From Bacteroidia bacterium (GTDB lineage: Bacteria > Bacteroidota > Bacteroidia > AKYH767-A > OLB10), in the NCBI GenBank assembly GCA_017995075.1, contig JAGOJO010000011.1:2331-55028 (forward strand): a DNA stretch of 52,698 nt. Reading direction: 5' to 3'. The first letter of the stretch is position 1. Each line of letters starts with the position of its first letter. The notes below the pieces were generated by a model. The model ran no database searches and was not told the DNA's origin. It was given only the letters and a program-made list of their open reading frames with translations. Shown piece by piece: positions 32,481-39,312 of this stretch. Position numbers and translations under genes: made by a program.

Positions 32481-33584
32481 CTATTGTTGCTGGAGTACCT
32501 TCTTGAAAAGTGTTTCGTACTCGCCGGCAATTTTTTTCCAGTTGTATTCGTCTCTGATTTTGTTCATCTGAGTCTGCACATATTCTGTCCTCTTTTCTTC
32601 GAGTGCAGGAAGATTGTTGAGCAGCCCGCCAACCGCAGATGGATTTGCATAATAAAATGCATGTTGTCCTAAGACATCCCGGTTAAATAAATTGTCATGC
32701 GAAAGTATATAAGCTCCGGAGGCCATTGCTTCGAGCAGACTCGGATTTGTTCCACCTACGGAATGTCCGTGAAAATAATATCGCCCGAACCAACGTAGAT
32801 TATTCAGATGATTTTGATTATAGATACCACCCATGAAGCGAATGCCCGGATGATCTTTGTATTTATTTTTCAGATATTCCCCGTACGGTGTCTGATGTTT
32901 TCCGATTACTAAAAAGGTTTTTTGCACACCGGAAAGTACAATTCCATCCAGAGTGGTTTCAATATTATTTTCTTTTTCAAGTCGGGCAATCAGCAAATCA
33001 TATTCTCTGGCACGAACACCGTATTTTTCCAAAACTGCTTCTTCCGGCTGATTAAAAATCTCTGCACCATAAGCAATGAAAGTTGAGTCGATATCGTATT
33101 CACGCAGCAGGTAATTGCGGATTTCACCATTGTCACTCACGAGATGTCCGCCATATCTTGCACCCAATGATTCAAACCATTTCGCGAGTTTCTTTACTAC
33201 AGCGTTCCATTTATCGCGTTTCCATTCCAGTCCGTCCATGTTGGTGACGAGAATACTTTTGCCTTTACGAAGAAACGGATAGAAGATCGATGATGTAGTG
33301 TAACCCAACACGAGCAGGATATCACATTTTTCTTTCAGCGCATGTTGCATGCACTTGTAATCATAAATGAAATTTCCGAAGGTGCCGATTTTCTTTTCCG
33401 GATTCCACTGCTTCACGATGCGTACACCGTGATAATCATCTTTATCATACTCATGATAATCGGGATTGTAAACAGTGACTTCATGTCCCGATTTCGCTAA
33501 TAACACAGCGAGGTTTTCGGCACATTGTTCGAAGCCGCCGTAATTATTGGGAATTCCGCGGGAGCCGGCTATGGCAATACGCAT
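32481..33584 (-). CDS. GT4 glycosyltransferase with DUF1972 N-terminal domain (rhamnosyltransferase-like)
   Basis: A 367-residue GT-B enzyme on the minus strand. The N-terminus reads IAIAGSRGIPNNYGGFEQCA, the signature of the DUF1972 domain found in rhamnosyl- and other glycosyltransferases of surface polysaccharide loci. The second half has VIGKHQTPYGEYLKNKY, RFMGGIYN, then YFHGHSVGGTNPSLLEAMASG, a donor-binding GT4 stretch with the conserved glutamate in LLEAMA, and ends with a helical segment. It probably acts in the cytoplasm on a lipid-linked glycan. It lies 12 bases downstream of thiL on the same strand, so it may share its transcript despite an unrelated role. Confidence 0.87.
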   Translation of the reverse strand: MRIAIAGSRGIPNNYGGFEQCAENLAVLLAKSGHEVTVYNPDYHEYDKDDYHGVRIVKQWNPEKKIGTFGNFIYDYKCMQHALKEKCDILLVLGYTTSSIFYPFLRKGKSILVTNMDGLEWKRDKWNAVVKKLAKWFESLGARYGGHLVSDNGEIRNYLLREYDIDSTFIAYGAEIFNQPEEAVLEKYGVRAREYDLLIARLEKENNIETTLDGIVLSGVQKTFLVIGKHQTPYGEYLKNKYKDHPGIRFMGGIYNQNHLNNLRWFGRYYFHGHSVGGTNPSLLEAMASGAYILSHDNLFNRDVLGQHAFYYANPSAVGGLLNNLPALEEKRTEYVQTQMNKIRDEYNWKKIAGEYETLFKKVLQQQ

Positions 33585-33596
33585 AGTTGTAGTTGA

Positions 33597-34652
33597 TTAA
33601 TTTGTGTTGCCGGAACGAAAGGCATTCCAACCCTGCGCCTGTAGTTCGTGTACGTTTTGCTGACGGTCGATGAAGCGATATCCTGCTTCCGGCTCTGTCA
33701 TATGACCAATGATGCTGATTTCTCCACGGTCTTTGATCTTTTCATAATCACTTAATGGCAGTGTAAACAGTAACTCGTAATCTTCACCACCGTTCAATGC
33801 AGCAACTGTAGGGTCAAGTCCCAGCTCTCGTCCCAGCTCAGAAGTGAGATGATCAATGGGTAGTTTCTCTTCGTATATCTGACATCCGGTATTCGACTGA
33901 CTGCATAGATGCATTACTTCCGAAGCCAGGCCATCTGAAATATCAATCATGCTATTCGGCTTCACATACCAGGTACTGAAGCGCTGAATAATATCCAGTC
34001 GTGCTTCCGGTTTTAACTGGCGCTCGAGCAGATAATCGTATCCTTGCAGATCCGGTTGGGCAGCGGGATTCTCGAGGAAAATTTTCTTCTCGCGGTTGAG
34101 TAACTGTAATCCCATATAGGCAGCACCCAAATCTCCGGTTACACAAATAAGGTCATTTATCTTAGCACCATTTCTATAGACCAACTGATCATCTTCGGCT
34201 TTACCAATAGCGGTAATGCTGATAGTGAGTCCATGCGGTGAAGCACTGGTATCTCCACCAACAAGATCTACGCCATATCGTTCACATGCCAGTAACATCC
34301 CCGACACCAATTCTTCTACAGCCTCCAGCGAAAATCGATTCGACATCGCCATGGCACAAACAATCTGTGTAGGTATCGCATTCATTGCGCAGATGTCACT
34401 GATGTTAACCACCACGGATTTATATCCCAGGTGTTTCAACGGAGTAAAACTGAGATCAAAATGTACGCCCTCTACCAACATATCGGTGGTAATCACGGTA
34501 CGGCCCGGACCATTATCAATCACCGCTGCATCGTCGCCGATTCCTTTCAACGAACCCGGCTGACGGAGTTGTACCTGCTGTTTAATCAGATCGATTAATC
34601 CAAACTCACCCAGACTGCTGAGCTCGGTTCGGTTTTGTTTATTTTCAAACAT
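33597..34652 (-). CDS. thiL: Thiamine-phosphate kinase
   Basis: A 351-residue PurM/ThiL-fold kinase that phosphorylates thiamine monophosphate to the active diphosphate. Visible marks are GIGDDAAVID, TTDMLVEGVHFDL, KSVVVNISDICAMNA, VDLVGGDTSAS, VTGDLGAAYMGL, DISDGLASEVMHL and LNGGEDYELLFTL. The acidic residues of DDAA, TTD and GGDT bind magnesium and ATP in this family. Length fits. The gene is on the minus strand with a perfect -7 box five bases before its ATG, and the GT4 gene follows after 12 bases. Confidence 0.95.
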   Translation of the reverse strand: MFENKQNRTELSSLGEFGLIDLIKQQVQLRQPGSLKGIGDDAAVIDNGPGRTVITTDMLVEGVHFDLSFTPLKHLGYKSVVVNISDICAMNAIPTQIVCAMAMSNRFSLEAVEELVSGMLLACERYGVDLVGGDTSASPHGLTISITAIGKAEDDQLVYRNGAKINDLICVTGDLGAAYMGLQLLNREKKIFLENPAAQPDLQGYDYLLERQLKPEARLDIIQRFSTWYVKPNSMIDISDGLASEVMHLCSQSNTGCQIYEEKLPIDHLTSELGRELGLDPTVAALNGGEDYELLFTLPLSDYEKIKDRGEISIIGHMTEPEAGYRFIDRQQNVHELQAQGWNAFRSGNTN

Positions 34653-34657
34653 TGTGG

Positions 34658-34665
34658 CAAAGATA
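34658..34665 (-). promoter_or_regulatory. -7 promoter box of thiL, adjacent to the start codon
   Basis: On the minus strand this reads TATCTTTG, a perfect TAnnTTTG, ending five bases before the ATG (34652-34650). The transcript should therefore have almost no leader. The region 34666-34932 also contains palindromes CGGGTTTAACCCG (34790-34802) and ATTCCGGAAT (about 34760-34769), the latter between TCTACT/AGTAGA arms; their role is unclear. Confidence 0.5.
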
Positions 34666-34932
34666 CATCAAGAGGGAACATTGGAGTTTGCTTCGAAGTG
34701 GATTGGCTTCTTTGCCCATGACTTCCGGAGCCGGTTCTCAGCCGTTTTCTACTCTTATAATTCCGGAATTGAAGTAGAGCCGGTCAGAACGGGTTTAACC
34801 CGGAAAGGCCCAAATTCTTGATAATGTAATTAGCTCATTCACAATTAGTAGTCATTAAATAAAGGGGCTCATCTTTCTGGAATTAACAATTATCTAACAA
34901 TTAATTTACATTCGCAGTCTCAATTATAGGTT

Positions 34933-35577
34933 ATGTCATCTCTTGGATTCCTCAAATACTTCGTTCCGCAAGACCGTAAATTCTTCCCGCTATTCGATAA
35001 GGCAGTAACGAACCTGCATGAATGTGGTCAGGCTATGTATCAATTGGTTACGTGTATGCCGGAGGAGCGCCAACGGTGGTTCAGAAAGATTGAACAACTG
35101 GAGCATATCGGAGATGAAATCACCCATGAGATCTTCCTGGAATTGGGACGTAATTTTATTACCCCATTCGACAGAGAGGATATTCACCGTTTGGTAACCT
35201 CTTTCGACGATGTGGTTGATTTTATCCATGGCTCTTCCAAGCGGATGGAGTTGTATAAGATCACGCACTTCGATAACGATGTAGTGAAACTGAGCGAGCT
35301 GATTCAGCAAAGTACACAAGAGTTGAAGTCTGCTGTACTGGAATTGAAAAACATGCGGAAGATGCGCGATATCACTGCATCCCTTGTGCGAATCAACAGT
35401 ATCGAAAACCATGCGGATGATATTTTCGATCATGCTGTGGCCGCACTCTTCGCCAATGAAAAAGACGCTGTTAAGATCATCATGCAGAAGGAAATTTTAC
35501 ACGGACTGGAAACAGCAACCGATAAATGCGAAGATGCAGCGAACGTGATTGAATCTATTATTATCAAGATGGCGTAG
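34933..35577 (+). CDS. DUF47/PhoU-like phosphate transport accessory protein
   Basis: A 214-residue all-helical protein of the DUF47 (YkaA/TIGR00153-like) group, related to PhoU. It has EQLEHIGDEITHEIFLELGRNFITPFDREDIHRLV, a landmark whose E-x-x-x-D and D-R-E-D acidic residues bind metal in the family, followed by DDVVDFIHGSSKRM. A second repeat ends with KCEDAANVIESIIIKMA. The gene lies nine bases upstream of a PiT transporter, the usual pairing, and is thought to modulate that transporter. I see no Pho-box-like repeat; a near-consensus -7 box TACATTCG is at 34907-34914. Confidence 0.92.
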   Translation: MSSLGFLKYFVPQDRKFFPLFDKAVTNLHECGQAMYQLVTCMPEERQRWFRKIEQLEHIGDEITHEIFLELGRNFITPFDREDIHRLVTSFDDVVDFIHGSSKRMELYKITHFDNDVVKLSELIQQSTQELKSAVLELKNMRKMRDITASLVRINSIENHADDIFDHAVAALFANEKDAVKIIMQKEILHGLETATDKCEDAANVIESIIIKMA

Positions 35578-35586
35578 ATATAATTT

Positions 35587-36582
35587 ATGGACCAGTTTCT
35601 CCTGATTGTTGTTATTCTTGCGTTGATCTTCGATTTCATTAACGGATTTCATGATGCCGCGAACTCGATTGCAACTGTGGTATCTACGCAGGTGTTAAGT
35701 CCGCTGGCTGCTGTAGTCTGGGCAGCTATTTTTAATTTCATTGCATACTGGATTTTCGAATTAAAGGTGGCAGATACTGTAGCGAAAACCGTGCGGCCTG
35801 AAAATATTACATTGACTGTTGTGCTTGCGGGTCTGATAGCAGCCATTATCTGGAATCTCGTGACCTGGTGGTGGGGAATTCCGTCCAGTTCTTCACATAC
35901 CCTTATTGGTGGATTTGCCGGAGCTGGTATAGCGCATGCCGGTGGATTTGATGCTATCCAGTTCGATAAAGTGATGCCTACCGTTTATTTTATCGTACTC
36001 GCTCCTGTAATTGGTTTAGTGATGTCCTATATTATTTCCGTATTGACAATGCATATATGTAAACGTTCCAATCCTTCCAAAGTAGATCGCATATTCCGAA
36101 GGCTGCAGCTGGTATCTTCTGCCGCTTATTCACTCGGACACGGTGGAAATGATGCACAGAAGGTAATGGGTATAATTGCAGCGGCAATGTTAAGTCAGGG
36201 TTATATCGGTGATATGCACGACCTGCCATCATGGGTACCTTTAGCATGTTATACTTCAATCGCCGCAGGAACAATGATCGGCGGATGGAAAATCGTAAAA
36301 ACGATGGGCCAGAAAGTAACCAAGCTGACACCATTTGAAGGATTCAGTGCAGAAACTGCCGGAGCTTTGACCCTCTTTGGAACACAACATTTTAAAATTC
36401 CCGTTAGTACAACGCATACCATTACCGGTTCTATTATCGGCGTCGGATTAACGAAACGTATTTCCGCTGTACGCTGGGGAGTCACGTTGCAATTAGTATG
36501 GGCCTGGGTATTGACCATCCCTGTTTCAGCTGCACTCGCAGGTTTTTTCCTCTATGTGCTGGAAGCTTGGATGGGTGGTTAA
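35587..36582 (+). CDS. PiT family inorganic phosphate transporter
   Basis: A 331-residue inner-membrane carrier with about ten membrane segments. Both PiT signature repeats are present: FDFINGFHDAANSIATVVST near the N-terminus and AYSLGHGGNDAQKVMGIIAAAM in the second half, and SSSHTLIGGFAGAG with its counterpart VSTTHTITGSIIGVG, cited as landmarks. It should move phosphate with protons or as metal-phosphate. It follows the DUF47 gene by nine bases. Its last codons, FFLYVLEAWMGG and stop, occur again in altered form 1.25 kb downstream beyond the Fic gene. Confidence 0.94.
   Translation: MDQFLLIVVILALIFDFINGFHDAANSIATVVSTQVLSPLAAVVWAAIFNFIAYWIFELKVADTVAKTVRPENITLTVVLAGLIAAIIWNLVTWWWGIPSSSSHTLIGGFAGAGIAHAGGFDAIQFDKVMPTVYFIVLAPVIGLVMSYIISVLTMHICKRSNPSKVDRIFRRLQLVSSAAYSLGHGGNDAQKVMGIIAAAMLSQGYIGDMHDLPSWVPLACYTSIAAGTMIGGWKIVKTMGQKVTKLTPFEGFSAETAGALTLFGTQHFKIPVSTTHTITGSIIGVGLTKRISAVRWGVTLQLVWAWVLTIPVSAALAGFFLYVLEAWMGG
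36544..36566 (+). repeat. Direct repeat, left copy (3' end of the PiT gene)
   Basis: TTTTTCCTCTATGTGCTGGA and the next three bases (AGC) occur here and again exactly at 37813-37835. Here they encode the end of the PiT protein. The bases 36567-37812 between the copies carry only the rest of the PiT stop region, the Fic gene and its inverted repeat. Confidence 0.85.
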
Positions 36583-36665
36583 TTTGTGATCGGAAGACGT
36601 ATTCTCTAAAGTAATTTATATGGGATTTTACTACGTTGCTGCTATCAAATGCTGCGGGGATTCAA

Positions 36666-37772
36666 TCATGCAAATACATCAAAACTGTAATGAACGTTTC
36701 TTCCTCCTCCTGCAGGGATAAAGATCTTCAGGTCGGTGAGATGTTGTAAATCGCGTGTAGCAGTTGCTTTTGATGTTTTAGTGATAGCCATATATTTTTT
36801 TGCAGTCATACCACCGGCGAAGCCCTCTGGTCCCTCGTCCAACATACGCTTAATGACCTTTATTTCACGCTCGTTTAGATGGTCCTGGTGGCGATCAAAG
36901 AAACTCATTTTCTTTAGTGTAAAAGCAATCAATTTCTTTGCCCGATGTTGTGCTTCAATAATCACTTTTATAAAATAGTTAATCCACTCTGTAATCTCAT
37001 TGTTTCGCTGGGCTTTCTCCAGTGCCTTATAGTACGTTTTTTTATTAGATTCAATGATCTGGGATAAGCTGAGTAGTAAATGTCGGCCAGAAGTTTGTGC
37101 CAATGCTTTTTCAGCTAGCGCTCTTCCTATCCTTCCATTTCCATCTTCAAATGGATGAATGGATTCAAAATATAGATGAACAATTGCAGCCCTAACCGGC
37201 GCTTCTCTGATTTCACTTTTACCACCAGGTGCAGTATCATTAAACCACTTGATAAACTTTTTCATTCCAGCAGGCACAACTTTCGAGAGTGGTGCTTCAA
37301 AATGAACTTTTTCTTTACCTATTGTTCCCGAAACAACTTGCATGGGTTCCTGGTTTCTGCGCCAAACGCCCGCATTTATTTGTTTGTTTTTTTTCATCAG
37401 AATAAAATGCCAGTTCAACAACATTTTTTCTGTCAACGGAGCCATGAAACTATTGCGTACAACTACTATTAATTCACCAATACCTTGTGCTCTTTGATCT
37501 TTGATTTTTCCAGCTTTGTTATCCAATCCCATCTTGTTCCGGATAGAAGAAAGTACGTCTGGTCGGCTCAATACTTCCCCCTCAATAGCTGATGTTTTAA
37601 TTGCTTCTGCCAGCATCACCTGTAGAATGGTTTCCGTCTGCGCATCATCCGGCATTATTTCAAACATCCCGGCCATGTATGCAGACTCTTCCGAAAAGGT
37701 CTTAAGTGACGCACTTTGCATTGCCAGATTGTAGCTGAATTTTGTCCAGTTTTTTTGCTGCCAGTTGTACAT
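36666..37772 (-). CDS. Fic family protein with N-terminal inhibitory motif and C-terminal winged helix
   Basis: A 368-residue Fic protein, expected to move AMP or another phosphate-linked group from a nucleotide onto a protein hydroxyl. The active motif is complete: HPFEDGNGRIGR at residues 206-217 with H206 and R217. An N-terminal inhibitory helix motif (S/T)xxxE(G/N) is present as T60-S-A-I-E64-G65, which places it in the autoinhibited class II. The N-terminus (YNWQQKNWTKFSYN) is of the DUF4172 type. Residues about 297-352 form a winged helix (EREIKVIKRMLDEG, SKATATRDLQHLTDLKIF) that may bind the inverted repeat just upstream of the gene. No antitoxin gene accompanies it. It is convergent with the PiT gene and bounded by a 23-bp direct repeat, suggesting insertion. 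Confidence 0.93.
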   Translation of the reverse strand: MYNWQQKNWTKFSYNLAMQSASLKTFSEESAYMAGMFEIMPDDAQTETILQVMLAEAIKTSAIEGEVLSRPDVLSSIRNKMGLDNKAGKIKDQRAQGIGELIVVVRNSFMAPLTEKMLLNWHFILMKKNKQINAGVWRRNQEPMQVVSGTIGKEKVHFEAPLSKVVPAGMKKFIKWFNDTAPGGKSEIREAPVRAAIVHLYFESIHPFEDGNGRIGRALAEKALAQTSGRHLLLSLSQIIESNKKTYYKALEKAQRNNEITEWINYFIKVIIEAQHRAKKLIAFTLKKMSFFDRHQDHLNEREIKVIKRMLDEGPEGFAGGMTAKKYMAITKTSKATATRDLQHLTDLKIFIPAGGGRNVHYSFDVFA

Positions 37773-37774
37773 AA

Positions 37775-37803
37775 TGAGCCAAATAATTACTTTATTTGGC
37801 TCA
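37775..37803 (-). promoter_or_regulatory. Perfect 11-bp inverted repeat at the Fic promoter (candidate operator)
   Basis: TGAGCCAAATA and TATTTGGCTCA flank a seven-base spacer. The repeat ends two bases before the Fic ATG (37772) and overlaps an AT-rich segment in which the -7 box would be expected (minus strand ATTATTTG). It could be bound by the winged helix of the Fic protein itself, or fold over the translation start in the mRNA. Confidence 0.65.
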
Positions 37804-37812
37804 GATTGTTGC

Positions 37813-37835
37813 TTTTTCCTCTATGTGCTGGAAGC
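37813..37835 (+). repeat. Direct repeat, right copy (remnant of a PiT 3' end)
   Basis: Exact copy of 36544-36566. Read in the PiT frame the segment gives FFLYVLEAFMR and a stop at 37846-37848, against FFLYVLEAWMGG and stop in the intact gene. The region 37849-38038 downstream has a small CTGAAG/CTTCAG hairpin near 37911-37932 and no gene. Confidence 0.85.
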
Positions 37836-38038
37836 ATTTATGCGGTAAGCAGTTTCGGTTCCCGGAAAATTTGGACTGTATTTATTTTTTTCTAATTTTA
37901 CTATACCGCTGAAGTTGTTCACTGCTTCAGGGTGACGAAAGCTGGTGAATATTGCCCGGGTGTAGTCTATATGCTCAACACACAAACTTTCGGAGGTGTC
38001 GTATTATTTATTCAAAAAAATTTAATGCAAATTGACTT

Positions 38039-38491
38039 ATGGAAACAGAAGTTTTAGACGCCGGTGGTGACCTCTCGGTAGAGAAAGACCCTCGTGATTA
38101 TGTAGCTTCCAATTCAAAGCGATTTGGAAATTTAATTGTGGATACAATTATGTATGGGATAATGATTTTTATTCTGACGAGCCTGTTATATGCAATGGAA
38201 ATAGATGTTGAAGCATATTTCGGCGTGAGCTTATTAATCAACTTATCTTCTTCTTTTCTTTATTACTTCAGTCTGGAATCCATGAATGGCAAAACCCTTG
38301 GCAAGTACCTGACAAAAACAAGGGTAGTATATAAAGATGGATCAACTCCGACAAATGGTACAATTGCAAAGCGGGCGTTATGCCGGTTTATTCCTTTCGA
38401 TGCATTGAGTTTTTTATCATCCTATCCGATTGGATGGCACGATAAATTTTCGGATACACTTGTAATCGACGAAAAGACGTTTAACGCGTAA
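38039..38491 (+). CDS. Small RDD family membrane protein
   Basis: A 150-residue protein with two membrane segments (about residues 32-55 and 62-82). The RDD marks are weak but present: RFGNLIVDTIMYG, where the usual R-x-x-A-x-x-x-D becomes R-x-x-N-x-x-x-D, and SMNGKTLGKYLTKTRVVYKDGSTPT, a landmark typical of RDD proteins, followed by KRALCRFIPFDALS. The last 11 bases overlap the end of a larger RDD gene on the opposite strand. Function of the family is unsettled; some members act in ion exchange. Confidence 0.78.
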   Translation: METEVLDAGGDLSVEKDPRDYVASNSKRFGNLIVDTIMYGIMIFILTSLLYAMEIDVEAYFGVSLLINLSSSFLYYFSLESMNGKTLGKYLTKTRVVYKDGSTPTNGTIAKRALCRFIPFDALSFLSSYPIGWHDKFSDTLVIDEKTFNA

Positions 38492-39209
38492 GTACGATAT
38501 AATCGTTAATCAATGTTCTCAGAAAGGCGATTGGATCTGAGATTCGTTCCTGAATCTGCAGTCGTTGTATCATGACTTCCGCACAAAGCTTTGCGGCCTC
38601 TCCATGGGCAGTATTTGGGTGTTTTTTGAAACGATCCAGTACATTCTTTATTACCATCATCTCCTTTTCGGACATTGAACGAACGGCAGGGTAGCTGATC
38701 TGATGTGTATCTGTATTTCTGATTTTAAGAAGATCGGCGTAACTCAGTGATTTCTCATCCTTGAGTTGAATAACGGTTGTGTTGGCAATGATATCTCCTA
38801 GTCGTTGTCCTTTTCTTGTAGCACTGATAAACAAACTTCCAATCGACCCGAAGGTGAGAATAATGTCGATCAGACGGAAGGTCCAGCGGATGAGCAGGTC
38901 TTCTGTAGTTGGTGCACTTCCATCCATTTTGATGACCTGGAGATGCGTGAATTTTTTTCCATAAGTACGTCCTTGTCCGATTAATTCCGACACGGGTCCA
39001 TAAAACAAAACGATGAAAAGTATGATATAAAAATCATACGCTGATGGGTTATGAGAGACCAGATGGTTGATGAAAACACCTAGGCCAATCAGAATACCGA
39101 TGAACAGCCAGTCGAGCAGGAACGCAAGCAGCCGGAACCGCAATCCCGCGAGCTTATACTCGATGATTACATTTTGAGTGGTAGTGATTTCAATGGTACC
39201 CGAAGCCAT
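38481..39209 (-). CDS. RDD family membrane protein
   Basis: A 242-residue protein with an N-terminal RDD domain of three membrane segments and a cytoplasmic C-terminal half. The domain shows LAGLRFRLLAFLLDWLFIG with the R and D of the family name, IGQGRTYGKKFTHLQVIKMDGS and RWTFRLIDIILTFG. The tail has an Asp/Glu-rich helical region (RSMSEKEMMVIKNVLDRFKKH). It is divergent from the SpoIIM-MoxR operon, with start codons about 100 bases apart; RDD genes commonly neighbour this operon. Its end overlaps the small RDD gene by 11 bases. Confidence 0.86.
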   Translation of the reverse strand: MASGTIEITTTQNVIIEYKLAGLRFRLLAFLLDWLFIGILIGLGVFINHLVSHNPSAYDFYIILFIVLFYGPVSELIGQGRTYGKKFTHLQVIKMDGSAPTTEDLLIRWTFRLIDIILTFGSIGSLFISATRKGQRLGDIIANTTVIQLKDEKSLSYADLLKIRNTDTHQISYPAVRSMSEKEMMVIKNVLDRFKKHPNTAHGEAAKLCAEVMIQRLQIQERISDPIAFLRTLINDYIVLTR

Positions 39210-39250
39210 AATCTATGGAACGAATGTAGGCGTTTCCGCGGAATTGGCAA

Positions 39251-39281
39251 TTGGTAGATTGAATATTCTACACTATTTTTG
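39251..39281 (+). promoter_or_regulatory. Promoter of the SpoIIM-DUF4129-DUF4350-MoxR-DUF58 operon
   Basis: TTG at 39251-39253, a 20-base spacer and TATTTTTG at 39274-39281 match the Bacteroidota consensus. The first start codon is at 39313, leaving a leader of about 25 bases. Confidence 0.6.
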
Positions 39282-39312
39282 GTGAAGAGTTTATTCAAGC
39301 TACCGGCTTTTA

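Noticed and set aside
34666-34932. TPP riboswitch upstream of thiL
   Set aside because: A CTGAGA-like word is present on the minus strand, but the other conserved TPP-box words are missing and the thiL promoter lies between it and the gene, five bases from the ATG.
36666-37772. Two-gene Fic toxin-antitoxin pair
   Set aside because: No small FicA-like antitoxin frame lies next to the gene; the inhibitory motif is inside the Fic protein itself.
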